Assembly: GCF_000359125.1 (NCBI RefSeq)
Contig: NZ_CAAF010000012.1
Location: 1-60,278, forward strand
Origin: Mesorhizobium sp. STM 4661
GTDB lineage: Bacteria > Pseudomonadota > Alphaproteobacteria > Rhizobiales > Rhizobiaceae
Reading direction: 5' to 3'
Length of the DNA: 60,278 bases
The first letter of the stretch is position 1; every line of letters starts with the position of its first letter. Of this stretch, positions 1-7,834 are shown piece by piece. The notes beneath the pieces were generated by a model, which worked only from the letters and a program-made list of their open reading frames with translations, did not search any database and had not been told where the DNA came from. Made by a program: the position numbers and the translations under genes.

Positions 1-847
1 AGGGTTTGTAGACATTCATCGGAGAGCGAGGACGGTTGCGACGAGATGAATGGCGGCTCGGAAACTGGTGTCGGTTTTGTCGTATCGGGTTGCGATACGC
101 CGAAACTCTTTGATTTTCTGAAAGAAGTTTTCAACGAGGTGGCGCCATTTGTACATCTCGCCGTCGTAAGGGATGTTGCCGGCGCGGCTAGCATTCGGCG
201 GGATCACCGCCAGAGCGCCGCGCTCGTTCAGCTTGAGGCGCAGCCAGTCGCTGTCAAACGCCTTGTCGCCGATGAGCGCACCCAGCGCGACGCCGCAAAG
301 CAGCGGCTCCACGCCGATGCTGTCGTGGCGCTGACCTGGCAGGAGAATGAAGCGTGCGAGATTGCCGAGCGCATCGACGAGCGCCACGATCTTGGTGGTC
401 AGGCCACCGCGCGACTTGCCGATGGCCTGATTTTGAGTCCCCCTTTTGCGCCGGTTGCGTGCCGGTGGACCTTCACAATCGTGCCATCGACGAGCGCGTA
501 TTCGAAATCGGGATCGTCCGACAGTGCGTGGAATACCCGCTCGAAAACGCCTTTCTCAGCCCATCTTCGGAAGCGTTTCCACACCGACCCCCATTTGCCG
601 AACTGCGGCGGCAGATCGCGCCACGGCGCACCAGCCCGCACCAACCACAGCACCGCTTCCACAAAAAGCCGATTGTCCTCGCCGGAGCGACCGGGGTCCC
701 CATCCTTGCCAGGAAGAAGCGGCGCGAGGCGCTCCCATTGCGCGTCTTTCAGCATCATCCGAATCAAGGCCGATCTCCATTTTTCAGCCTTGAATCAAAT
801 TTCGATCCCTTCCGGAATCCCTTACTTCACGTATGTCTACAAACCCT
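1..847 (-). mobile_element. IS5-family insertion sequence (IS427-like), left end at the window edge
   Basis: Matching terminal inverted repeats begin AGGGTTTGTAGACA at bases 1-14 and recur as the reverse complement at 834-847. Between them lies one two-frame transposase on the minus strand. The left flank is outside the window, so any target duplication cannot be checked. On the right the element abuts and replaces the 3' end of the Lrp/AsnC gene. The repeats are intact and the reading frames are open, so it may be recently active. Confidence 0.9.
16..767 (-). CDS. IS5-family transposase made by -1 frameshift (orfA 767-399, orfB to 16)
   Basis: The DDE transposase of the flanking element is encoded in two overlapping frames. 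The first frame starts at 767 and carries the N-terminal DUF4096-like region (QWERLAPLLPG, then WLVRAGAPWRDLPPQFG). It stops at 399. The second frame, entered by a -1 shift, carries GTQNQAIGKSRGGLTTKI, then the second catalytic Asp region (LIGDKAFDSDWL), and ends with the ENFFQKIKEFRRIATRYDKT block typical of the family's C-terminus. A slippery run AAAAGGGGG on the minus strand at 447-439 sits exactly in the overlap, so the frame change looks programmed and not a mutation. The product would cut and rejoin the element's own ends. Confidence 0.9.
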
Positions 848-1332
848 AGTGCGGACAAGGAAATCGGCGAATTGGATTTGACTGGTTTGGTCACGACAAG
901 ACTGTAATATTGATCAATCCCTAGGCCTGCCTGCAGCAGTCCCTCCATGAAATCCTGATACGCGGCCATAGACGGAGATGCGACGCGCATCAGATAATCG
1001 ATCCGCCCCCCGATAGCCCAGCAATCCAGGATTTCCGGAAATTCTCCGATCGCAGTCTCGAAGTGTCTTTGGTCCTCGAGGCGATGACGTTCCAGCACGA
1101 CCTCCACCATGACAAAGACCATGCCGCCGATGAGGGCCGGACTCAGCCGCGCGTAGAACCCCTCAATAATCCCTGCGACCTCGAGTGCACGGAGCCGCTC
1201 TGAGCAGGCCGACGCCGAAAGATGGACGCGTTTTGCAAGCTCGCTTTTTGAGATCCGGCCGTCTGACTGAATCTCTGCGAGAATCCGGTAGTCCCAAGCG
1301 TCCAGGCGCACAGGATTGGGTTTCGACTTCAT
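784..1332 (-). CDS. Lrp/AsnC-family transcriptional regulator, C-terminus replaced by IS sequence
   Basis: DNA-binding regulator of amino-acid metabolism type. The N-terminal winged helix-turn-helix covers about residues 10-60 (LDAWDYRILAEIQSDGRISK, then SASACSERLRALEVAGII). An AsnC ligand-binding (RAM) domain follows to about residue 155 (FPEILDCWAIGGRIDYLMRV). The gene reads into the IS5-family element at base 847. The last roughly 21 residues (LGFVDIREV onward) come from the IS right end, so the native C-terminal tail is lost and the protein is 182 aa instead of the usual 150-165. Because the RAM core is complete it could still work. It lies just downstream of the fumarase gene, same strand, and may sense an amino acid linked to this operon. 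Confidence 0.88.
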   Translation of the reverse strand: MKSKPNPVRLDAWDYRILAEIQSDGRISKSELAKRVHLSASACSERLRALEVAGIIEGFYARLSPALIGGMVFVMVEVVLERHRLEDQRHFETAIGEFPEILDCWAIGGRIDYLMRVASPSMAAYQDFMEGLLQAGLGIDQYYSLVVTKPVKSNSPISLSALGFVDIREVRDSGRDRNLIQG

Positions 1333-1399
1333 GACCTTCTGCTCTTAGCCGTTGTCGACAATGGAATTGACGCCAACCAACCGAGCTTGATCGGGAGGC

Positions 1400-2944
1400 T
1401 CAAACGCCGATGTTGCGTGCGATGCTGTCCGCCGCCATGCGCTTGCGCCACTCAAGAGGCCCGGAATTGTGAACGGAGTTTCCCTCAACATCCACAGCCA
1501 TGATGACAGGCATATCCTGCACCTCGAATTCATAGACTGCTTCCATACCTAGGTCTTCGAAGGCAATGAGCCGCGCTGATTTGATCGATTTTGATATCAG
1601 GTAGGCAGCCCCACCCACTGCGATGAGATACGGCGTTTTGTGTCTTACAATCGATTCGATGGCAGCCCGTCCCCTCTCCGCTTTGCCCACCATCGCGAAA
1701 AGCCCGGTTTCGGCGAGCACCTTGTCCGTAAAATCGTCCAAGCGGCTGGAGGTCGTGGGGCCAGCCGGTCCGACGACCTCATCTCTCACGGCGCGGACGG
1801 GTCCAACGTAATAAATCACGCGTCCCTGCAGATCGAACGGAAGCGGCTTGCCGGCGTCGATCAACTCGACCATTCGCTTGTGGGCGGCGTCACGGCCTGT
1901 CAACATTTTTCCGGACAGAAGAAGCGTTTCGCCACAGCGCCACGATGCCGTCTCTTCCTTCGTAAGTGCATCGAGGTTGACCCTTCGTACGCCGGCAGGA
2001 CTCAATTCGTCGGTTCCAATATCGGGCCATTCGCGCAAGTCGGGCGGCTGAAGCCTGATGGGTCCAGAGCCGTCCAAGGTAAACTTCAGGTGCCGGTTCG
2101 CAGCGCATTGCGGAATGAGTGCCACGGGCTTGGACGCCGCATGGGTAGGATAGGTCGCAATCTTGACGTCGACGACTGTCGTCAGGCCACCAAGGCCCTG
2201 GGCGCCGATGCCCAGCGCGTTAATCCGTTCATAAAGCTCGACCCGTAGTGCCTCCTCCGCACTTGATGGCCCCCTGGCGATCAATTCCGTCATATCGATG
2301 GGCTGGTTCATTGCTTCCTTGGCCAGCAGCATCGCCTTTTCAGCGCTGCCACCGATGCCAACGGAGATCAGGCCGGGCGGACACCATCCACTGCCGAGGT
2401 TTGAAACCGTACCGACCACCCAGTCGGAAACGGAGGCGCTGGGGTTCAAGGTGGTAAAACGTGCTTTGTTCTCCGACCCGCCGCCTTTTGCGGCAATGGT
2501 GATCTCAATCTGGTTACCTTGTACAAGGTCGACGTGGACGACCGCCGGCGTGTTGTCACGAGTATTGACCCGTCCGGCGAGCGGATCGGCAACGATCGAT
2601 GCCCGAAGGGGGTTGTCCGGGTCGAGATAGGCCTGACGGACGCCCTCGTTCACGAGGTCTGCGAAACTGGCCGTTGATTTGATGCGGACGTCCATGCCGA
2701 CTTTTGCGAAGACCACCACAAGGCCGGTGTCCTGGCAGATCGGCCGCCGCCCGAACGCCGCCATGCGGGAGTTCAGCAGAATCTGCCCTATTGCGTTCTT
2801 TGCCGCTGGGCTCTGTTCGCGCGCATATGCCTGCGAAAGAGAGCGGATGTAATCTGGAGGATGGTAGTACGAGATGTACTGAAGGGCGTCTGCCACGCTC
2901 CTTGTGATGTCCTTGCCGACGATGTTCCGTGTTCTACTTCCCAC
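1400..2944 (-). CDS. class I (4Fe-4S) fumarate hydratase family, likely mesaconase
   Basis: Iron-sulfur hydro-lyase of 514 aa, the length of single-chain class I fumarases. The three expected cluster cysteines are visible at C70 (PICQDTG), C188 (SGWCPPG) and C280 (IPQCAANRH). The C-terminal beta-domain has GRDAAHKRM and GPAGPTTSSRLDDF. Family members hydrate fumarate to malate, and several also hydrate mesaconate to (S)-citramalate. Because a methylaspartate ammonia-lyase, which makes mesaconate, starts the same gene block, I infer that mesaconate is the main substrate. The start is a GTG six bases after the aldehyde dehydrogenase stop, consistent with translational coupling. Plain housekeeping fumarase activity cannot be excluded. 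Confidence 0.9.
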   Translation of the reverse strand: MGSRTRNIVGKDITRSVADALQYISYYHPPDYIRSLSQAYAREQSPAAKNAIGQILLNSRMAAFGRRPICQDTGLVVVFAKVGMDVRIKSTASFADLVNEGVRQAYLDPDNPLRASIVADPLAGRVNTRDNTPAVVHVDLVQGNQIEITIAAKGGGSENKARFTTLNPSASVSDWVVGTVSNLGSGWCPPGLISVGIGGSAEKAMLLAKEAMNQPIDMTELIARGPSSAEEALRVELYERINALGIGAQGLGGLTTVVDVKIATYPTHAASKPVALIPQCAANRHLKFTLDGSGPIRLQPPDLREWPDIGTDELSPAGVRRVNLDALTKEETASWRCGETLLLSGKMLTGRDAAHKRMVELIDAGKPLPFDLQGRVIYYVGPVRAVRDEVVGPAGPTTSSRLDDFTDKVLAETGLFAMVGKAERGRAAIESIVRHKTPYLIAVGGAAYLISKSIKSARLIAFEDLGMEAVYEFEVQDMPVIMAVDVEGNSVHNSGPLEWRKRMAADSIARNIGV

Positions 2945-2950
2945 CGGATC

Positions 2951-4384
2951 TCATCCAAATGAGCTGAGGCCGTTGACCATTTTCAAGATTTGGAAGCTCC
3001 GCACCCCGTGCTCGCCTCCTTCATATCCATAGCCGCTCTGTTTGACGCCCCCATAGGGCGCATCCGCGGAAACCCCTTTCAGGTAATTCACACTGACAGC
3101 GCCTGCCGAAAGGCCGTTGATTAGCTTCTGTTGCGCGTCGGCAACGGCAGTGAATAAATACGCGGCCAGGCCGTACTCGGTGGCGTTGGCTTCCTCGATG
3201 GCCTCTTCGAGCGTATCGAACGGCGCCACTGTGAGGATCGGTCCGAACGGCTCTTCATGAAGCACTCTGGCATCCTTTGGCACGCCCGTCAGGATGGTTG
3301 GCGGCCAGTAAAAGCCCGGTCGGTCGAGGCCGGCGCCGCCGGTCTCGATGCGGGCGCCGCGATCGACCGCATCCTTGGTCAGACGCTGCATGGCCTCGAT
3401 TCGCCGCGCGTTTGCCATCGGTCCCATCTCCGTTGCAGGGTCGTCCGGTTGGCCGATCCTGATCTTACGTACCGCTTCCGTGATCTGGGACAAGAATTGC
3501 TCATAGAGAGGCCGAGCGACGAGAATCCTGCTGGGCGCATTGCAGCTCTGGCCTGCGCACTCGAACTTGTATTCCGAAATGGCCGGTATGGCCTTTGCCA
3601 GGTCGGCATCCTCACACACAATGACCGGAGAATGGCCACCGAGTTCAAGGATGCAACGCTGCAAATTATTTGCGGCGAGCGTGGCCAGCTGCTTTCCAAC
3701 CGCGGTTGAGCCCGTGAAAGTCAAGACCTTCACGATTGGCGAACTGAGCAGATGCCGCGATATATGCACCGGCACGCCGAAGACCAGATTGACCACGCCC
3801 TCCGGGATGCCTGCTTGGTGCAACGATTCAACGATATGGACGGCCACACTCGGGGTCTCTTCCGCCCCTTTGAGGATCACCGGGCAGCCCGCCGCCAGCG
3901 CGGGGGCGAGCTTGCGGGCGATGAGGACGGCGGGATAGTTCCAAGGCGTAAAGGCAGCAACGACGCCAAGGGCCTCCGGGACGATCATCCGGCTCGGGCC
4001 AATCGGAATAGGGGCCGACAGCTCTTCGGCGTGCGTGCCGTTCCATTCCAGCGTTTCGATCGCGCGCGCGTACTCACCTGTCGCTTCGGCAATCGTTTTT
4101 CCCTGTTCAGCCGACAGGTCCCTGGCTGCTGCTTCAATCTTCGTTGCCAAAATTCTTGCGGCTCCTACCAGGATCTCGCCACGATATTTGGCTGGCTGGG
4201 AGGACCACGCCTTGCGGCTGCGCTCTGCCGAAGCGAGGGCCTCATCCAGATCGGACACCGTCGCCGAAGCCACGGAGGCAAATACCTTCTCCGTTGCCGG
4301 ATTAATCACCGGCAATGTGGCTCTGCTACCACCGGCCCGCCATTTGCCGTTGATGAAGAGCTCGTGGCTCCTGGCGTCGGACAT
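2951..4384 (-). CDS. NAD(P)-dependent aldehyde dehydrogenase, succinate-semialdehyde type
   Basis: Oxidises an aldehyde to a carboxylate. The family signatures are clear: FTPWNYP, the FTGSTAVGK nucleotide-binding turn, the general base Glu in LELGGHSP (about residue 252) and the nucleophile Cys in FECAGQSCNAPSR (about residue 286, counted from an upstream GTG at 4399). I prefer the ATG at 4384 because GGAG lies ten bases before it; this gives 477 aa. Closest in pattern to GabD-like semialdehyde dehydrogenases. It sits between the LysR gene and the fumarase. No step of the mesaconate-to-pyruvate route needs it, so it may feed or drain a semialdehyde related to the pathway. The substrate is unknown. 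Confidence 0.88.
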   Translation of the reverse strand: MSDARSHELFINGKWRAGGSRATLPVINPATEKVFASVASATVSDLDEALASAERSRKAWSSQPAKYRGEILVGAARILATKIEAAARDLSAEQGKTIAEATGEYARAIETLEWNGTHAEELSAPIPIGPSRMIVPEALGVVAAFTPWNYPAVLIARKLAPALAAGCPVILKGAEETPSVAVHIVESLHQAGIPEGVVNLVFGVPVHISRHLLSSPIVKVLTFTGSTAVGKQLATLAANNLQRCILELGGHSPVIVCEDADLAKAIPAISEYKFECAGQSCNAPSRILVARPLYEQFLSQITEAVRKIRIGQPDDPATEMGPMANARRIEAMQRLTKDAVDRGARIETGGAGLDRPGFYWPPTILTGVPKDARVLHEEPFGPILTVAPFDTLEEAIEEANATEYGLAAYLFTAVADAQQKLINGLSAGAVSVNYLKGVSADAPYGGVKQSGYGYEGGEHGVRSFQILKMVNGLSSFG

Positions 4385-4513
4385 CGCGTGCTGCTCCACT
4401 TGTGTGAATTTTTGCCATACGAGCGCCGTTCGATACCGAAACCGCTGAACTCGCTTGAGCCAGTTTCACCGCGACGGTCGCAGCGGGTCAAATATTGAAT
4501 ATTGGCCAAACCC

Positions 4514-4528
4514 ATCTCGAATCCAGAT
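4514..4528. promoter_or_regulatory. LysR-type operator, imperfect copy, upstream of the aldehyde dehydrogenase gene
   Basis: ATCTCGAATCCAGAT fits ATC-N9-GAT with one mismatch in the inverted repeat. It lies about 130 bp upstream of the chosen dehydrogenase start. The same class of box precedes the LysR, methylaspartate lyase and first peptide-transporter genes. A decayed counterpart is at 18846-18860. Confidence 0.5.
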
Positions 4529-4587
4529 TGATACCGCTCGAGCAGCCGCGAAGAGCGTTAGCACTGGAAGAACTTGGCTTGGATCTC

Positions 4588-5538
4588 CTAAACCCGGTCC
4601 GGAACCGTAGCTGACCAGTGCTTGCCCTCGATCAAAGTCCTTACGACCTTGGGGATCAGCTTGCGGACCGCGGAGACAGCTGGAGAGCGCTCATCTTTCG
4701 GGTTGACGGCAAGCACAACGGAACGGGTGATCACGGGGTCAATGATCTTAACCGTCCGGACTTGGCCTTGAGACGCCTCTTTTTGAATGGCCGACGGGGT
4801 AAGGATGGAATACGCCTTTCCTTCCATGACTATATTGATGATCGTGGAAAGGGAGTCGACCTCGAACCTGACGTCCAGAACACAACCGTGCTGGGCAACG
4901 ACATCAGCCACCGAACGCCTGACATTGTTGTTGCGCATGGGAACCGCCAGTGGAAACGCGTGCAGGTCGGCAAGCCGTATCGAATCTTCGAAAGGCGCTT
5001 GGCCAGGCGGCACCACCAGGCAAAACTCTTCGCGGGCCAGCACGGTCATTTGCCCCACGCTCTCGGCAGTTCGGTAAAGGACAGCCAGATTGAAACGGCC
5101 AGCAGACATCCATTCCTCCAGCGGTCCGGTCATCCCCTCGATCATCTTAAGCGAGATCCTCGGCAATTCGCTTCTTACCGATTCAAGTAGGGGACCACTA
5201 AGGACGCGAGCGGCCCCGGAGGGAATCCCAATGGTCACCTCTCCGGAAGGCGCAGCCACCGAGTTGGTCAGTTCGGCCTCAGTGAGCTGAATTTCCCTCA
5301 GGATAACCCGCGCGCGCTCAAGCAACTTGTCGCCGGACGCCGTGACGCTAACACCGGTCCTGTCGCGAACCAGCAACTGTGTGCCGAATCCTTCTTCCAG
5401 TTGACGCACATGCAGGCTTAGAGCGCTTTGAGCAACGTTGAGGGTCGCAGCTGCCTTCGTGAAACTGCCGGCTTCGACGACGCCGATAAAGTATCTTAAC
5501 TGCCTGATGTCCACGATGAAGAAATCCACTCGGGGCAT
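4588..5538 (-). CDS. LysR-type transcriptional regulator of the mesaconate operon
   Basis: A 316-aa LTTR. The N-terminal helix-turn-helix is typical (DIRQLRYFIGVVEAGSFTKA, then NVAQSALSLHVRQLEEGFG), followed by a type 2 periplasmic-binding-like effector domain. The gene is embedded in the operon, transcribed with it and flanked by the CitE-like and aldehyde dehydrogenase genes, so it most likely senses a pathway intermediate. A perfect ATC-N9-GAT palindrome lies 22 bp before its start, consistent with autoregulation. A GTG at 5514 is an alternative start that would begin at the conserved DIRQLRYF; the ATG at 5538 has only a weak ribosome-binding site. Confidence 0.92.
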   Translation of the reverse strand: MPRVDFFIVDIRQLRYFIGVVEAGSFTKAAATLNVAQSALSLHVRQLEEGFGTQLLVRDRTGVSVTASGDKLLERARVILREIQLTEAELTNSVAAPSGEVTIGIPSGAARVLSGPLLESVRSELPRISLKMIEGMTGPLEEWMSAGRFNLAVLYRTAESVGQMTVLAREEFCLVVPPGQAPFEDSIRLADLHAFPLAVPMRNNNVRRSVADVVAQHGCVLDVRFEVDSLSTIINIVMEGKAYSILTPSAIQKEASQGQVRTVKIIDPVITRSVVLAVNPKDERSPAVSAVRKLIPKVVRTLIEGKHWSATVPDRV

Positions 5539-5559
5539 GTTCCCCGGCGCTCTTTATCT

Positions 5560-5574
5560 ATCTCGAAACGAGAT
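5560..5574. promoter_or_regulatory. LysR-type operator, perfect palindrome, upstream of the LysR gene
   Basis: ATCTCGAAACGAGAT is a perfect 6-3-6 inverted repeat of the ATC-N9-GAT (T-N11-A) type bound by LysR proteins. It lies in the 94-bp gap between the citE-like stop and the lysR start. Confidence 0.65.
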
Positions 5575-5632
5575 GGCAGGCAAGCCACAAAACTGTCGCA
5601 TAAGTTTCAAACCGCCTGTCCGGCCGCTGAAG

Positions 5633-6535
5633 TCAGTTATTGCTGGAGAGAGCCAGGATCTCGTGGGCGCGTCGCACCACTGGCGGATCGATCATTTTGC
5701 CATTCAGCGAGAATGCGGACAGTCCACGCGTGGCGGCATCGTTTTCCGCCGCGACGACCTTATGGGCCCACTCAAGTTCCTGGGCGCTTGGCGAGAAAGC
5801 CTCATTGAATATGGCCACCTGTGTCGGATGGATCGCCAAGGCTCCTGCAAAGCCTAGCCGCCGCGCATGCACCGCGGCTTCACGAAGTTTATGCGTGTCC
5901 GAGAACTCGCCGATGCTTCCTATGAAGCCAAGCGGGAGCAAGCCGGCCGCGCGGGCGGCAAACAGAACAGAAAGGTTCGGCGTCAACAGAAGGTCGAATT
6001 CCGGGGTGCCCCCAACAGCGGCACTGAAGTCTTCAGGACCAAGCGCCATTGCGATCATCCTGATATGCGCTGACGCAATGGCCGCAAGCCTTTGCAGTGC
6101 GCCCGGAGTCTCGATCTGAGCAAGGAACCGGATGCGTCCCGGCGCAAGATTTCTTTCCCGTTCAAGGTCTGAAACCGCATTCGCGATCTCTAACACCCAC
6201 TCTGCCGAATCCGTCTTCGGAAGAACAAGCGCGTCAACACCCGCTATCACTGCTGCATCAAGATCGGCCGCCAAGGCACGCAAACCATGATTAACGCGGA
6301 CCAAAACAGATGCGCCTTTCCGGCCCACCTTTGCCACGCATTCAGGAAGCCGCCGCCGTGCCTCGCCCTTTTGATCCTGGGGAACGGAGTCCTCGAGGTC
6401 GAGTATGACGCCATCCGCACCTCGCTCATGGGCCGTCTCCACAAATCGCGGTACGTGAGTGGGTACGAAGAGCAGGGATCTCCAGCGAGGTACAGACATC
6501 GCGCTTTCAACGGCCGGAAAGGTGTCCTTGATCAT
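5633..6535 (-). CDS. HpcH/HpaI-CitE family lyase, probable citramalyl-CoA lyase
   Basis: A TIM-barrel, Mg-dependent C-C lyase of the CitE/malyl-CoA lyase family. It starts with the family signature SLLFVPTHVPRFVETA, has GADGVILDLEDSV for the metal site, the RVN motif (VLVRVNHG), FLAQIETPGAL carrying the acidic metal ligand, and ALGPEDFSAAVG. About 300 aa, normal for the family. In this context the likely reaction is cleavage of (S)-citramalyl-CoA to acetyl-CoA and pyruvate, the last step from mesaconate. The ATG at 6535 is preferred: AGAGG precedes it by seven bases, while earlier in-frame residues do not look like the family. A decayed homologue lies at 19090-19548. Confidence 0.88.
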   Translation of the reverse strand: MIKDTFPAVESAMSVPRWRSLLFVPTHVPRFVETAHERGADGVILDLEDSVPQDQKGEARRRLPECVAKVGRKGASVLVRVNHGLRALAADLDAAVIAGVDALVLPKTDSAEWVLEIANAVSDLERERNLAPGRIRFLAQIETPGALQRLAAIASAHIRMIAMALGPEDFSAAVGGTPEFDLLLTPNLSVLFAARAAGLLPLGFIGSIGEFSDTHKLREAAVHARRLGFAGALAIHPTQVAIFNEAFSPSAQELEWAHKVVAAENDAATRGLSAFSLNGKMIDPPVVRRAHEILALSSNN

Positions 6536-6667
6536 GGAGTCGCCTCTGCAATCAATCTGAGCGAGCGTGACGGCAGTGGGCTTGCTGGGTGGCCGACGCG
6601 CTGAGATGATCCGAGGTACACAGGCTTTTCGCAAACCGCGAGCGCACTCCCCTACTCAGACGCGCGC

Positions 6668-7819
6668 TCACGCTGAAGCGGCTCTTTCGCGCACAAGCCC
6701 CAGAACCTCCTCGTGGACAGCCTCGGTATGAGCTCCAAGAGCCGGAACTGGGCGCAGCGCGGGGTGCTCCGAGTTGAAAATCGCCGCCGGCGCTATCGTC
6801 TTGACGGTTCCTTCGGGTGTGCCAACCTCAACCCTGCGAATGTGTGGATGCCTTGAAACATCCACCACTTCGTTCAGTCGGCCATATGCCAGGCCGGCCG
6901 CCTCAAGCTCCTGCATCGCTTCGTGGCAGGAAAGTTCGGAAAACCGCCGTTCTATGATCTCATCAAGTTGCGCACGGTGACTGAGACGCTCCATATTATC
7001 AGCAAAGCCAGTTGCGCGTGTAAGCCCGGGCTGCTTCAGGAACTTCTCGCAGAAATTCACCCATTCCCGATCATTCTGAACCGAAAAGACGACCTCTTTG
7101 CCATCGGCACAACGGTAGGCGCCATATGGTGCGAGCGACGGGTGTTTCACGCCGGCGCGTACCGTGTGGTAGCCGCTGTAGTCTTGTTGTAGAACCGGAA
7201 CATTCATCCAGTCGGCGACGGCATCAAACAGTGACACCTGGATGCTTGTCCCTTCGCCGGTGACCTCGCGGTGATAGAGCGCCTGAAGAATGGCGCTGTG
7301 CGCCGTCATGCCCGCGGAGATGTCACAAACCGAGACCCCTACTCGCGCGGGCCCTTGCTGGTTGCCGGTGATGGCGCATAGACCTGTTTCGGCCTGGACG
7401 ATGAGATCATAGGCCTTCAAGTGGGAGTACGGCCCTGTGTCCCCGAAACCAGAAATGTCGCAGGTGATCAGCCGCGGAAAACGTCGACGGAGTTCAGCAG
7501 ACGCGAAACCCAGTTTTTCGATGCTGCCCGGCTTTAGATTCTGGATAAAGACGTCAGCAACAGCGACGAGCGATCCCAGGACGGCACGGTCCGCTTCCGA
7601 CCTCAAGTCCAGGCACACTGACTCCTTACCCCGGTTGAGCCAGACGAAGTAAGCGCTCTGCCCCCGCACCAACTTGTCGTAGTTGCGGGCAAAGTCCCCT
7701 TCGGGCCTTTCGACCTTGATGACCCGTGCGCCGGCGTCAGCAAGACGAGACGATGCATAAGGCGCGGCCACGGCCTGCTCCACGGCTACGACAGTGATCC
7801 CCTCAAGAGAGTTCTGCAT
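6668..7819 (-). CDS. CaiB/BaiF family III CoA-transferase
   Basis: A 383-aa CoA-transferase. Family features: RLADAGARVIKVERPEGD, LNRGKESVCLDL, then FGDTGPYSHLKAYDLIVQAE, in which D138 aligns with the catalytic Asp that forms the acyl-enzyme anhydride. A tight 15-bp gap to the upstream methylaspartate lyase supports one transcript. The likely job is to load CoA, from succinyl-CoA or acetyl-CoA, onto citramalate or mesaconate so that the CitE-like lyase can act. Which acid is used cannot be read from the sequence. The 3' end runs into a 132-bp spacer before citE. Broken copies of the gene occur at 19550-19808 and 21130-21447. Confidence 0.9.
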   Translation of the reverse strand: MQNSLEGITVVAVEQAVAAPYASSRLADAGARVIKVERPEGDFARNYDKLVRGQSAYFVWLNRGKESVCLDLRSEADRAVLGSLVAVADVFIQNLKPGSIEKLGFASAELRRRFPRLITCDISGFGDTGPYSHLKAYDLIVQAETGLCAITGNQQGPARVGVSVCDISAGMTAHSAILQALYHREVTGEGTSIQVSLFDAVADWMNVPVLQQDYSGYHTVRAGVKHPSLAPYGAYRCADGKEVVFSVQNDREWVNFCEKFLKQPGLTRATGFADNMERLSHRAQLDEIIERRFSELSCHEAMQELEAAGLAYGRLNEVVDVSRHPHIRRVEVGTPEGTVKTIAPAAIFNSEHPALRPVPALGAHTEAVHEEVLGLVRERAASA

Positions 7820-7834
7820 GCGACACCGTGCTTT

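Noticed and set aside
399..767. Treating the IS5-family transposase as frameshift-inactivated
   Set aside because: A slippery AAAAGGGGG run lies exactly in the overlap, and a -1 shift restores the full family sequence, so it is programmed.
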